64,000 nt of DNA from a bacterium (lineage in GTDB: Archaea; Nanoarchaeota; Nanoarchaeia; Woesearchaeales; UBA10216), in NCBI GenBank assembly GCA_024206195.1, contig JAAGZO010000966.1, positions 186,001 to 250,000 of the forward strand, given 5' to 3'. Below the pieces are notes generated by a model that saw nothing but the letters and a program-made list of their open reading frames with translations, had not been told where the DNA came from and ran no database searches. How positions within the stretch are numbered: position 1 is the stretch's first letter; each line of letters starts with the position of its first letter. The translations under genes were made by a program, and so were the position numbers. This document shows positions 23,512-31,462 of the stretch, piece by piece.

Positions 23512-23774
23512 TCTGTTTGTAAATTGACATCTAAGATGTCCCCATATTCGCTTGTTATTACAACATCATGATCTATATGTTTATTTAGGAAGTCTTCTAT
23601 TTCCCAAACGCAATTATTTATACCTAATGCATGTACTTCAACAGAATGGAAGTTATTCTTTATAAGTAACCTGTTAGCAAAATATAATTGTCTTAATACC
23701 TCCCCACCGTACGGAAACCAGTGTGGGGATTGATCATCACAGGTCTTACAGTAATATCCGTAATATGTAGACAT
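23496..23774 (-). CDS. YYCKTC-type zinc-knuckle protein, 92 aa
   Basis: YGYYCKTCDDQSPHWFPYGG, helix, then DFLNKHIDHDVVITSEYGD. The same order (YxxxC..C, then F.NKH.GH.(I/V).V..E) occurs in 24517-25098, so the two are paralogs. Recurrent phage family of unknown role; the CxxC and H...H may hold a zinc. Confidence 0.55.
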   Translation of the reverse strand: MSTYYGYYCKTCDDQSPHWFPYGGEVLRQLYFANRLLIKNNFHSVEVHALGINNCVWEIEDFLNKHIDHDVVITSEYGDILDVNLQTECLIE

Positions 23775-23789
23775 ATCTTCTCCTATTAA

Positions 23790-24197
23790 TTAAATTATCG
23801 TTATGAATCCTGAATGAATTTTCTTTATTAGCTTTATTTCGTTACCGTCGGCAATACCTACAGCTTTGATTTCTATACGAAAGTAATCACTGAATTCGCG
23901 CTTCTCTTTGTATAATATACCCAACATGCTTATTAGCCATGTATCCACTAACGTTGCATGACATTTAAGAATACCATCTTCATAATGCAGATTCGTAGCG
24001 TATCCTTGTGTTTCGCATACCCCTCTTGGGGGTTTTATAGGCAAATCATTTTTATACGGTTTTAAGTATCTTATTCCTTTTAATGGGAATCCTTCGATCT
24101 GCTCTGCACAATCTTTTAAGCAGTCTTCACTGTAATAGTACCCGTCATTGTTTCCGGTCTTTAGTATAGCTATTTCATAAGTTTTTTCTTTATCCAT
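23790..24197 (-). CDS. Hypothetical protein, 135 aa
   Basis: Beta-rich: KTYEIAILKTGNNDGYYYSE, GYATNLHYEDGILKCHATLV, FRIEIKAVGIADGNEIKLI. The short pattern of strands is slightly reminiscent of head-protease-like folds, but the catalytic His/Ser are not evident. Function unknown. Confidence 0.5.
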   Translation of the reverse strand: MDKEKTYEIAILKTGNNDGYYYSEDCLKDCAEQIEGFPLKGIRYLKPYKNDLPIKPPRGVCETQGYATNLHYEDGILKCHATLVDTWLISMLGILYKEKREFSDYFRIEIKAVGIADGNEIKLIKKIHSGFITII

Positions 24198-24232
24198 AAT
24201 ATGTATCTAACTTTTTAGCATATTTACACTCC

Positions 24233-24514
24233 CTAACTTCTATGCCAGAATGTTGGGTTTTTTTCGTGGCATATTAGTATCTTATCAGAGTAGTCTTTTT
24301 CGACTTGTTCAGGCGTAACGCCTCTTGATTCTATAAGTTTTATATACTCATTGTATGGATACTTGCGCCTCTTAACCATTTCCCACGTAGGCATCAATTC
24401 TTTAGCATACCTGTAGGACTTGGGATCTTTAAGCCAGCGCGGTATTCCTACTGAGATAATTACAACCCTATTTGTATCTAAATTTTCTATATTGCCAAAA
24501 TACGATGTTTCCAT
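24233..24514 (-). CDS. DUF488-like protein, 93 aa
   Basis: RVVIISVGIPRWLKDPKSY near the start and ILICHEKNPTFWHR at the end follow the DUF488 pattern (i.Sis.g.P ... LlCyEk...CHR), though the final CHR is WHR here. DUF488 proteins are of unknown biochemical function and shorter than usual here. Confidence 0.5.
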   Translation of the reverse strand: METSYFGNIENLDTNRVVIISVGIPRWLKDPKSYRYAKELMPTWEMVKRRKYPYNEYIKLIESRGVTPEQVEKDYSDKILICHEKNPTFWHRS

Positions 24515-24516
24515 TG

Positions 24517-25098
24517 TTACACTTTTGGGCCCTCTAAAACGTTATCAGTCCAATAACTCTTGTGACCGTCAGGGTGGACGTATGTTTCTAGTAATCTAAC
24601 TCTTCCATCTATTAGCCGACGATTCTTTTCTATGCGATATTTATTATAACTGTCAGCGGCAATCGGTAGTATTAAGGTATCGATTCTTTTGTTAGCCACA
24701 AAGAAAAAGCAATTGATTCCGTCTTTCCTTTTATCTATCATTAAGTCGCCTATGGATGTTTTTATCTTGGCGCGCCCAAACTTTGGGTCTGTTAGATCTA
24801 TTTCATCATAAGTTTTTCTACCCTTTTCCGGCCAAGGGCACACTTCTTTATAGTTTTCGAAATCTCCATCGTCATCAACATGACGTTCAGTATAAACTCC
24901 GATTCTATGACCATTATGTTTATTCATGAAATAGTGTAGTCTGAATGATCTGTAAATAAAGCTTCCGTCGTTTTTATATTCGTCTATGTCTTCTCTTTCT
25001 ATATCTGCTTCTGTTTTCCAAGGACACCAGGAATAAAACTTATCTAGAGCTATGAACTCCTTGCAGTCTTTGCATATACCATAATAACATGTTCCCAT
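24517..25098 (-). CDS. Hypothetical zinc-knuckle protein, 193 aa
   Basis: CYYGICKDCKEFIALDKF at the start, then FRLHYFMNKHNGHRIGVYTE, paralogous to the 23496-23774 product. Residues 95-190 form an extra basic domain with no recognised motif. Starts behind AGGAGGTAATATAAA. Confidence 0.55.
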   Translation of the reverse strand: MGTCYYGICKDCKEFIALDKFYSWCPWKTEADIEREDIDEYKNDGSFIYRSFRLHYFMNKHNGHRIGVYTERHVDDDGDFENYKEVCPWPEKGRKTYDEIDLTDPKFGRAKIKTSIGDLMIDKRKDGINCFFFVANKRIDTLILPIAADSYNKYRIEKNRRLIDGRVRLLETYVHPDGHKSYWTDNVLEGPKV

Positions 25099-25117
25099 TT
25101 TATATTACCTCCTGTAA

Positions 25118-25327
25118 TTAATTATCTTGTAGTTCCTTTAAACATTGTGGGCAAATTAAAACACCCGTGTTAACATAACACCTGGGCATAAATGTAGTTG
25201 ACGTTACACTACCTGTTTCGTTCTTCGTAACAAACTCACTAGTTAGTATCCTGTAACCGCCGTAAAGATCAAGACCTACTTTTTCGGGATAAGTCTCTTC
25301 TATTTTAAGTATTTTTTCTTTATTCAT
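25118..25327 (-). CDS. Hypothetical protein, 69 aa (first gene of leftward operon)
   Basis: An open frame extends upstream, but the -10 box of the leftward promoter lies within it, so ATG 25327 (MNKEKILKIEETYPEKVG) is the first start inside the transcript. Only about four bases would separate the predicted transcription start from the ATG, and no ribosome-binding site precedes it: a leaderless-type start. C-terminal ICPQCLKELQ gives a CxxC with an upstream Cys. Confidence 0.5.
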   Translation of the reverse strand: MNKEKILKIEETYPEKVGLDLYGGYRILTSEFVTKNETGSVTSTTFMPRCYVNTGVLICPQCLKELQDN

Positions 25328-25337
25328 AATACTTAGA

Positions 25338-25366
25338 ATTATATAATTATTAGACATAGTAGTCAA
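25338..25366 (-). promoter_or_regulatory. Sigma70-type promoter of the leftward operon
   Basis: Minus strand TTGACT (25366-25361), 17-base spacer, TATAAT (25343-25338). It is near consensus and is correctly placed to drive the whole operon 25327-7626. Confidence 0.75.
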
Positions 25367-25466
25367 GATTCTTACTTCCCTATATAAGCAGTATATCTGT
25401 ATTTTGTATGGGTAGCTTACAAAACTATAGTAGCATAAAAAAATGATTAGGGTAGTATAAAAAGAG

Positions 25467-25495
25467 TAGACAAAAATATAAGTTAATGAAATACT
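25467..25495 (+). promoter_or_regulatory. Candidate rightward promoter
   Basis: TAGACA, 17-base spacer, AATACT, about 44 bases before the GTG of 25539. The boxes match the consensus at five and four of six positions. It faces away from the leftward promoter in the divergent region. Confidence 0.4.
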
Positions 25496-25538
25496 AAAAG
25501 GAAACTGCAAGTATTTAGTTCCCTACAGAGGGGAGAAG

Positions 25539-25637
25539 GTGAAAAAAGTGACAGGAATTTTGATATTCATCGCTTGTATAGTAGCGCTGGCAGCTATATG
25601 TACAAAGTGTTGGAGATATATATTAAAAGTTGTATAA
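25539..25637 (+). CDS. Small membrane peptide, 32 aa
   Basis: GTG 25539 behind GGGGAGAAG gives MKKVTGILIFIACIVALAAI followed by a short basic tail. One transmembrane helix; Cys at positions 13 and beyond. First gene of the rightward operon. Confidence 0.55.
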   Translation: MKKVTGILIFIACIVALAAICTKCWRYILKVV

Positions 25638-25647
25638 GGATAACTAA

Positions 25648-25854
25648 ATGAAGATAAAAGATTTGCATAAGGAGTTGACAAAACTTCTTAACAACGGTAG
25701 AGGTAACTCTAACGTAGTAACATGGGATGATGTAATGGGAGAATACTTTGAGGTTGAGAGATGCCGCCTTCTTAATGGAGGAGAAGTAGAAATCGTATCT
25801 GGATTTAATGTGTACAACACAAGAAGTGATTCAGATAGTTATAGAGATTATTAA
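25648..25854 (+). CDS. Hypothetical protein, 68 aa
   Basis: KDLHKELTKLLNNGRGNSNV followed by a beta hairpin (GEYFEVERCRLLNGGEVEIV). The helix-plus-hairpin layout with NVVTW resembles small phage proteins that begin with a LxxLL.GhGd.eV segment. Function unknown. Confidence 0.55.
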   Translation: MKIKDLHKELTKLLNNGRGNSNVVTWDDVMGEYFEVERCRLLNGGEVEIVSGFNVYNTRSDSDSYRDY

Positions 25855-25855
25855 T

Positions 25856-26038
25856 ATGAACTGTGTAAACAAGAAGTATAAGATATTTAAGTTGAATGTA
25901 ATAGGTAGTGCTGTAGTTTTAGAGGACCCCGCCAGGGGTTATTTCTATGAATCAAGAAAGAAGGCTGAAATGGACTTATCAAATGATGCACTTTATGAAG
26001 ACGATACTTATGTTATATTGTGTGTGTATGATACATAG
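25856..26038 (+). CDS. Hypothetical protein, 60 aa
   Basis: Start chosen at ATG 25856 (MNCVNKKYKIFKLNV), just after the upstream stop; an open frame continues upstream inside 25648-25854. Beta-rich. No family recognised. Confidence 0.5.
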   Translation: MNCVNKKYKIFKLNVIGSAVVLEDPARGYFYESRKKAEMDLSNDALYEDDTYVILCVYDT

Positions 26039-26050
26039 GAGGTTAGTAAT

Positions 26051-26317
26051 ATGAACTTACCTACAGGCGAACTGCTAATATTTTTTTGGGTTACGGGAAT
26101 GCTTTTTACGGTAGGTTTTACTTTTAACGTTAAAGAGAATCAAAATATTACAATTCTTGATTCTATTGCTTATCTCTGTTCTTCGGCTATCCTGTGGCCG
26201 TTATTTCTTGGGGATAGGTTGGGAACATTCTTGATGGAAAGCAGGGATAAGATAGTTAATTCTATACGCGAGGGAAATAATGAGTGTTTATTCAACGATG
26301 CAGATAGAACGTTCTGA
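26051..26317 (+). CDS. Small membrane protein, 88 aa
   Basis: Two hydrophobic helices (LLIFFWVTGMLFTVGFTF and IAYLCSSAILWPLFL) followed by a charged C-terminal helix. ATG follows AGGAGG with wide spacing. Possibly a phage membrane protein of the small host-modulating class; no holin signature. Confidence 0.55.
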   Translation: MNLPTGELLIFFWVTGMLFTVGFTFNVKENQNITILDSIAYLCSSAILWPLFLGDRLGTFLMESRDKIVNSIREGNNECLFNDADRTF

Positions 26318-26516
26318 TGCAATGACGGAGATACGCAATGCTTTATCAGACATTAGCAACAGACAGATTGCTGATGTGTTGTTCGCTTTATTCGGGGAGA
26401 AGATAAGATATAGTTTTTGGGTAGTCGATGAGTATGAGGAGCAAGATGAATGGGGATACCCAACTCAATATGCAAACGGCTGTTTTGATGTCGATAATGG
26501 GTACGTTTTTTTATGA
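26280..26516 (+). CDS. Hypothetical protein, 78 aa
   Basis: Overlaps the previous gene by 38 bases, with start behind GAGGG. MTEIRNALSDISNRQIADVL is helical, followed by an acidic, aromatic C-terminus. No family recognised. Confidence 0.5.
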   Translation: MSVYSTMQIERSDAMTEIRNALSDISNRQIADVLFALFGEKIRYSFWVVDEYEEQDEWGYPTQYANGCFDVDNGYVFL

Positions 26517-26662
26517 AATCAAAGATTGAAAAAGTAAAGGAAGATATTGAAAAAAAAGTATATTATAGTTGTGTTAATTGTAACTACATCTGGGTAACGG
26601 ATAGGGATAGGGACTGCCCAATGTGTGGAAAAAAAATGGATAGAATAGAAAAAAATAGCTAG
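26513..26662 (+). CDS. Small zinc-ribbon protein, 49 aa
   Basis: ATG 26513 overlaps the preceding stop. N-terminal charged helix (KIEKVKEDIEKKV) then YSCVNCNYIWVTDRDRDCPMCGKKM, a full CxxC...CxxC rubredoxin-like ribbon. Likely real. Confidence 0.6.
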   Translation: MKSKIEKVKEDIEKKVYYSCVNCNYIWVTDRDRDCPMCGKKMDRIEKNS

Positions 26663-26686
26663 ATTTGTATATTTTGGAGAAATTTT

Positions 26687-27487
26687 ATGAGGATGTTAGA
26701 ACTTTTACGGGGGGATTGTTTAAGGCTAATGGATACCGTAGAAGACGGGTCTGTAGATATGATATTGTCGGACCCGCCAAGGGGAACAACAGCTTGTAAG
26801 TGGGACAGTGTTATACCTCTAGATAAAATGTGGGAACAGATAAATAGAATAATAAAGCCTAATGCTGCTATTGTAATTATGGGGGCTCAACCGTACACAA
26901 CAACCCTTATCGCATCTAATATACGTATGTTTAAATATTCCTGGGTATGGGATAAGTTTCAAGTAACTAATTTTTTAAATAGTAAGAGACAGCCTTTACG
27001 TAGGACGGAGGATGTGTGTGTTTTTTACTCTAAACAGCCTACTTATAATCCACAGATGAAAAAGGGCAAGTCTTATCATATAAAGAGAACTCACACAACG
27101 GAAATTTATGGTAGGCAGCGCGTAAATGAGACAGTAAATGAAGGCACTAGGCTTCCAGATGGTATAATTAGTATACCCCAGGTTAGAGTAAAAGGGGGCC
27201 ACCCGACACAAAAACCCGTAGCTTTAATGGAATATTTAGTTAAAACCTATACAAATGAGGACGATACTGTAATAGATTTTGCAGCTGGGAGCTTTACTAC
27301 GGCTATAGCATGTATCAAGAACAATCGTAGGTTTATAGGAATGGAAATAGATAAAGACTACTTTAATGATGGAATTGGTAGAGTAGAAGAGGCTGTAAAA
27401 GAGTATGTGGAACATGCTGTGGGGGTGTATAATTTTAATGATGGGGAAGTTGTTTTCAACGATTCGAGAGAAGATAAAAAGCATTAA
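26687..27487 (+). CDS. DNA methyltransferase of the N6/N4 type with altered motifs
   Basis: 266 aa from ATG behind GGAG. The order is that of beta-class (PF01555) enzymes: catalytic motif first (MILSDPPRGTTACKWD, residues 25-40), KGGHPTQKPVALMEYLV, then the SAM motif (FAAGSFTTAIACIKNNRRFIGME). The usual DPPY is DPPR and the usual GSGTT is GSFTT, so two conserved residues are replaced. Aromatic Y in DPPY stacks on the flipped base; its loss suggests low or no methylation, or a DNA-binding decoy. Otherwise closest to phage enzymes that modify DNA against restriction. Confidence 0.7.
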   Translation: MRMLELLRGDCLRLMDTVEDGSVDMILSDPPRGTTACKWDSVIPLDKMWEQINRIIKPNAAIVIMGAQPYTTTLIASNIRMFKYSWVWDKFQVTNFLNSKRQPLRRTEDVCVFYSKQPTYNPQMKKGKSYHIKRTHTTEIYGRQRVNETVNEGTRLPDGIISIPQVRVKGGHPTQKPVALMEYLVKTYTNEDDTVIDFAAGSFTTAIACIKNNRRFIGMEIDKDYFNDGIGRVEEAVKEYVEHAVGVYNFNDGEVVFNDSREDKKH

Positions 27488-27977
27488 GATTAGTCACAGG
27501 AAAATAGTTTTTATTCTTGCTACTATCATATTAATACTTTTCAGTCTTAGCATAATATTTGTTGTAGGGGATAGTCGGGGAAGCAGGCACAATCAGGCTA
27601 TATCAGAAGTAGGATCAAGCAAGGAACACAATATTCTTATAAGTGGTTATATTCAAGAGAAGCCTTCGTTATCGGTCGGTGGCTATTATAATGTTCCAAT
27701 AAGAGTAGTTAGTATGCTGATACGGCAGATGTCAGAAAGGGATGGGATTGTACTAGAGGAACTTAGCAAATTTAGCTCAGAGCAACGGGATAATCCAGGC
27801 CATAAGTTACACGTTAAAATTGATAGTCCAGTTGAGAATTTGGAGGAGGATGTAGACTTAGTTAAACTTGCATGTACTATTGAGTATTGTATGTATGATA
27901 ACATGTTGCTAACGTACAGCCTCAATTGTATGCTCAAGGAACCTATTTCACGAAATATACCATGGAAGGGTCGCTAA
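27438..27977 (+). CDS. Membrane-anchored protein with periplasmic domain
   Basis: Start set at ATG 27438 (another ATG at 27441); the frame is open upstream within the methyltransferase gene. Basic N-terminus, one transmembrane helix (IVFILATIILILFSLSIIFVV) and a soluble domain outside. The outer part has no Cys pairs or catalytic motif. The 50-base overlap with the methyltransferase suggests coupling. Confidence 0.5.
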   Translation: MMGKLFSTIREKIKSIKISHRKIVFILATIILILFSLSIIFVVGDSRGSRHNQAISEVGSSKEHNILISGYIQEKPSLSVGGYYNVPIRVVSMLIRQMSERDGIVLEELSKFSSEQRDNPGHKLHVKIDSPVENLEEDVDLVKLACTIEYCMYDNMLLTYSLNCMLKEPISRNIPWKGR

Positions 27978-28174
27978 GATTTAAATATGTAATGGATACG
28001 TTGTTAAGATACAATGCAATGAGAACATGCCAATCGACTATAGGTAGTGTTCTGGCAACGTTTTTGGGTACACCGGATCATGAGGTTATTAATGATATTT
28101 TTATAAGTTATAATACTTGGAGAGGCAAAAAATATTTTAACGACATAAGATTTCTGATGGAGAATTGGATATGA
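27962..28174 (+). CDS. Paralog A, copy 1 (GTPxHxVIN protein)
   Basis: ATG 27962 overlaps the previous stop. 70 aa: FKYVMDTLLRYNAM, GSVLATFLGTPDHEVINDIF, YNTWRGKKYF. The N-terminal part of 28621-29052 has the same pattern (IGTPGHVVINNVYIRYYTWNG), so these are paralogs. Function unknown. Confidence 0.5.
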   Translation: MEGSLRFKYVMDTLLRYNAMRTCQSTIGSVLATFLGTPDHEVINDIFISYNTWRGKKYFNDIRFLMENWI

Positions 28175-28443
28175 ATAGTAACGTAGTAAAATTATACGAA
28201 GAACAAGCCAAAGTGCTGTGTAATGATAAAATAAATGAACTAGCGAAAGCTTGCGAAAATACTTTGGAGAACTATATGGCTGATATGTTTATTATGTTTG
28301 GGCTTGATGCAGAAGAAACTATTCGCAGATCCAGCAAATTGTTTGAGAAAGCTAAAGAGCAAACATTAAACCATGCGTTATACGGAAAGGACTTTGTCTC
28401 TGACGAAGTTGAGTCTGACTCTAAAGAGGTAGAAAAACATTAA
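28171..28443 (+). CDS. Paralog B, copy 1
   Basis: 90 aa from ATG 28171 behind GGAG. Helical: LAKACENTLENYMADMFIMF then GLDAEETIRRSSKLFEKA. A shorter relative follows at 28466. Function unknown. Confidence 0.55.
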   Translation: MNSNVVKLYEEQAKVLCNDKINELAKACENTLENYMADMFIMFGLDAEETIRRSSKLFEKAKEQTLNHALYGKDFVSDEVESDSKEVEKH

Positions 28444-28465
28444 ATTAGTACGGAGGTTGTATATC

Positions 28466-28603
28466 ATGAATAGGAGTTATATAGTGGAGTTAGTAGAAGC
28501 TTATGAGGAAAATTATATAAAATTTGTATCTGGGTTGTATATTATGGCTGGCTTTAGTGTGAAGGGTGCCCGTCGCCAAGTTATTGAGCCACGGGATGGA
28601 TAG
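28466..28603 (+). CDS. Paralog B, copy 2 (short)
   Basis: ATG 28466 behind GGAGG; 45 aa, VELVEAYEENYIKFVSGLYI then MAGFSVKGARRQVIE, matching the middle of copy 1 (ENYMADMFIMFGLDAEETIRR). Arrangement A-B-B'-A' suggests duplication of a small block. Confidence 0.5.
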   Translation: MNRSYIVELVEAYEENYIKFVSGLYIMAGFSVKGARRQVIEPRDG

Positions 28604-28620
28604 GGCAAAAGGGGGTTTCT

Positions 28621-29052
28621 ATGGAAGAAAAGGATTATCAATCATTGGATGCATTTATCAACGCATCAGAAGAAGTTAGACATACATTACAAAGGTATGG
28701 GAAGTACCGAAATAATCAGTCTCGACTGGGTGAACTTATAGCTAGGGTAATTGGCACGCCGGGCCATGTAGTTATTAATAACGTATATATAAGATACTAT
28801 ACTTGGAATGGTATCAAGTATTATAGCAAACTAGCAGCTATTAACGTTCCAAGAGAGAGTGAAGAGAAACCGAAGGAGCTAAGACCTGTACTAGCACATA
28901 TAAGGAGCGTTAATGATTTAGGGATCAGTATGTATTACGAAGTTGTTTACTATGATGTAGGTAAAGATAAGTGGTGTTCTTATGCCGGCAGTAAAACATT
29001 TAATGACGGGGAATACGTAATGAAGTGGAAATATGCAGCTGAGTGCTTCTGA
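28621..29052 (+). CDS. Paralog A, copy 2 with extra C-terminal domain
   Basis: 143 aa. Residues 1-75 are paralogous to 27962-28174 (LQRYGKYRN, ARVIGTPGHVVINNVY). Residues 80-143 are an additional beta domain (RPVLAHIRSVNDLGISMYYE ... KTFNDGEYVMKW). Start behind GGGGG. Function unknown. Confidence 0.55.
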   Translation: MEEKDYQSLDAFINASEEVRHTLQRYGKYRNNQSRLGELIARVIGTPGHVVINNVYIRYYTWNGIKYYSKLAAINVPRESEEKPKELRPVLAHIRSVNDLGISMYYEVVYYDVGKDKWCSYAGSKTFNDGEYVMKWKYAAECF

Positions 29053-29279
29053 GAGGATGTATAGTTCTGATTAAAGTAAGAGTAGTCGGTGATGATATTT
29101 ATTGCGGTGGGTCTGGGCGCAACAAGAAATCTTCATGCGGTGGGTGTAGCGGATGCGGTTCTTTGAGCGGTTTCTATTGGAAGTTTAGTGATGTAGTTGC
29201 ACAAGATCTAAAGACAGTTTTTTACGATGACGAAGTTTTTATTAATAAGATAAATAATTTAAGTGGAGGTTGTTTATGA
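29043..29279 (+). CDS. Gly/Cys-rich protein, 78 aa
   Basis: CGGSGRNKKSSCGGCSGCGSLSGFYW: five Cys among Gly and Ser within a short stretch, followed by a hydrophobic-acidic segment. The start (GTG 29043) is uncertain; no better-supported start exists close to the GAGAGG sequence. Probably metal binding or a short structural protein. Confidence 0.4.
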   Translation: MLLRGCIVLIKVRVVGDDIYCGGSGRNKKSSCGGCSGCGSLSGFYWKFSDVVAQDLKTVFYDDEVFINKINNLSGGCL

Positions 29280-30259
29280 ATGGTGATGGACTTTCGTATA
29301 AAGATACAAGTATAAAAATGGCCCCGCATTTTAGGTGCCCAGGGTGTGGTAGAGAGATGGTAGGAACAACGCTTAGTTTCTTACGTGGTATAGGAATGGT
29401 ATATGGTATAGATTGCAAATATTGTGGATTTAATAGAGACATGGATCAGCCTGCTTATGATTACCTACTTGAAGAATATGAAATGGAAAAGACTCTTAGT
29501 GATTTGAAGGAGCCTGTTATGAGCCTATCCAAAATAAGAAACTTTACTGATATTGAAAGCGACGCATTAGAAAAGTTGGAATCAACGATGCAGGCTTATT
29601 TGTTAGCACAGAGTCGTAGTTTTGATTACAAGGAATTGGCATGGAGTAGTAAAGATTGTCAAGACTGCTTTGAAGTTAATGAGGCTATGCTTGCTTGGTT
29701 GTCTACCGACATGACTACTCAAAGCATATTTGATATTGCAACAAAGCTGCTAGAAGAATTGTCTATTTCTGTATATGAGACTGTACTATGTAACATTATA
29801 TCGTTAATAGTCGGGAGCGTTAAAAAAGGAAATGATGGCAAGGTAGAGGGGTTTGTTGATGACACCACCATCAATACTAATGGATTATATGATGATAGGA
29901 TTATAAACAGATGTCCATATATCTACAGCCTGGTTAATAAAGATAAAGACTTTGTGATAATATCTCCAGAGGGGCGCGAAGATGAAGTAGCGCAGCTTAT
30001 CGACGATTGCGATGAAGACACTAGTAGAATAAAGTATTATACATATGATGAAATGTTCTTCGGTGAAAATTTTGATAAGTCTAGAAGAGTATGGTTTGTA
30101 TTTGAACCGAAGAAGTCGTTCTATTTTAAATTAAGAGATAACAATCCGTATTTGAAAATAAAAAGCGTCGAAGAGGACAGAATGGGTATTGAGGTTGGTA
30201 TAAACGTAATGTTTGGTATAGTAGATAAATCGTTGATGGAGATGTACGAAGTAGTTTAA
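29276..30259 (+). CDS. Zinc-finger hypothetical protein, 327 aa
   Basis: ATG 29276 behind GGAGG. FRCPGCGREMVGTT and IDCKYCGFNRDM make an N-terminal zinc ribbon (residues 20-60); the rest alternates helices and a beta domain near VIISPEGREDEVAQLIDDCD. One of the larger proteins of this operon; no enzymatic motif was recognised. Confidence 0.6.
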   Translation: MNGDGLSYKDTSIKMAPHFRCPGCGREMVGTTLSFLRGIGMVYGIDCKYCGFNRDMDQPAYDYLLEEYEMEKTLSDLKEPVMSLSKIRNFTDIESDALEKLESTMQAYLLAQSRSFDYKELAWSSKDCQDCFEVNEAMLAWLSTDMTTQSIFDIATKLLEELSISVYETVLCNIISLIVGSVKKGNDGKVEGFVDDTTINTNGLYDDRIINRCPYIYSLVNKDKDFVIISPEGREDEVAQLIDDCDEDTSRIKYYTYDEMFFGENFDKSRRVWFVFEPKKSFYFKLRDNNPYLKIKSVEEDRMGIEVGINVMFGIVDKSLMEMYEVV

Positions 30260-30264
30260 CCGTT

Positions 30265-30735
30265 ATGATGGATTTTACAGTCAAAAAACGTGAAAGACCC
30301 GCTATGGTGAAAAAGGTTGAGAACATGGCGAAGATGTGCAAAAAGCGCGGTAAGGGCGGGCACATATCTGTAGTTTACAGGAAGGTCCTCAACAACATAA
30401 AGAGTGGGAAAAAAACTTGGGAAACAAGGTGGTATGTGAAGAAAATCCCACCATATGCTACTGTGCGGCCTGGCGATATTATATGGTTTAAGACGCCTGG
30501 TAATGCTATAGAAGTAACAGCTATTGCTGGGGAGGTTATATACAAGAAGATTAGCAGCGCAAAAAAGGCTGAAGAGCTGTGGGAGGCTTGGAAGGATAGA
30601 ATCTGTATGCCTGACTCTTGGTTTAGGAACAGGCAGGGGTACGTTAAGTACATAACCTTTATAAAATTGAGGGAAGTTAGAGAAGTTCACATTGTAACTA
30701 ATAAGAAATGTAGACTTGGCTGGCTTTCTCTTTAA
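30265..30735 (+). CDS. ASCH-like domain protein
   Basis: 156 aa. Basic N-terminus rich in Lys, then VVYRKVLNNIKSGKKTWETR and PGDIIWFKTPGNAIEVTAIAG, the pattern of ASCH/PUA-like folds (I.sGkKt.E.R ... GD.i.f). ASCH domains bind RNA and some cleave or sense modified nucleotides. I infer an RNA-related role. Confidence 0.55.
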   Translation: MMDFTVKKRERPAMVKKVENMAKMCKKRGKGGHISVVYRKVLNNIKSGKKTWETRWYVKKIPPYATVRPGDIIWFKTPGNAIEVTAIAGEVIYKKISSAKKAEELWEAWKDRICMPDSWFRNRQGYVKYITFIKLREVREVHIVTNKKCRLGWLSL

Positions 30736-30740
30736 GATAA

Positions 30741-30830
30741 ATGAGTAAACTAGGTACTGATATATTTATAGCTATTTTAGGCATTATACTGTTTTTCGCA
30801 GCAGCATTATTGCTTGGACTTTTTGGATAA
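30741..30830 (+). CDS. Small membrane peptide, 29 aa
   Basis: MSKLGTDIFIAILGIILFFA then AALLLGLFG: one clean transmembrane helix with almost no flanks. Directly follows the ASCH gene. The upstream ribosome-binding sequence is weak (AAGATAA). Confidence 0.5.
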   Translation: MSKLGTDIFIAILGIILFFAAALLLGLFG

Positions 30831-30831
30831 T

Positions 30832-31326
30832 ATGAAGATTAGAGAAGGTAATAACAGGAAAGAGCTTGCATGCTCGAAATATTTGGTTAATGGTGTAGTG
30901 AAAGATGTTCTTGTTCAAGAAGGACGCACTGACGAAGGGTACTGGATAGAAGGCGGGCTCACAGTTGTATTTGAAAGGGATGGCGAAGAGCATTCTATGA
31001 TGTTTGGTTATACGGAACTTGGAGAGTGGGTAGAGGAGATTGATAATATATCAGTAAGCCCGATCGGCTACAAGAAGCTGTATGATAAGCATTTTGAACT
31101 CATAGATAGCGGTGTTATAAGTAAGCCTGAATTTGCAGAGCGGTTTGTTAAACTGGTCCCTGCTATAAGGGAAGCTGTTGCTTTAAACGGCGGTATTATG
31201 GATGTACAAGAATTAGAAGATCTTGGGTATTGTGTTGCATCTATATACGCGGCTGTTTATAATGAGAATGGTGATAGAGTTCTTGGGGTTGATCCGGAGA
31301 AACGTACAGTATGTTTAATAAAATAG
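30832..31326 (+). CDS. Hypothetical protein, 164 aa
   Basis: Start at ATG 30832 (MKIREGNNRKELACSKY), directly after the peptide gene; a longer frame exists inside it. Mixed alpha/beta with GEEHSMMFGYTELGEWVEEI. No recognised family. Confidence 0.5.
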   Translation: MKIREGNNRKELACSKYLVNGVVKDVLVQEGRTDEGYWIEGGLTVVFERDGEEHSMMFGYTELGEWVEEIDNISVSPIGYKKLYDKHFELIDSGVISKPEFAERFVKLVPAIREAVALNGGIMDVQELEDLGYCVASIYAAVYNENGDRVLGVDPEKRTVCLIK

Positions 31327-31339
31327 GTGGTGATTTATT

Positions 31340-31462
31340 ATGTTAGCGATTGGGTTATTATATTTTGTTGCTGGTGTGTATGTTGGTGTAGTATTGGGCT
31401 CAGGATGGGATAAATGGAAAGATAAGATCATTAATAAATTTGGTGGTGAACAAAATGGATAA
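31340..31462 (+). CDS. Small membrane protein, 40 aa
   Basis: ATG 31340 behind GGTGGTG: LAIGLLYFVAGVYVGVVLG is a transmembrane helix followed by a polar amphipathic tail (WDKWKDKIINKF). Overlaps the next gene. Confidence 0.5.
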   Translation: MLAIGLLYFVAGVYVGVVLGSGWDKWKDKIINKFGGEQNG

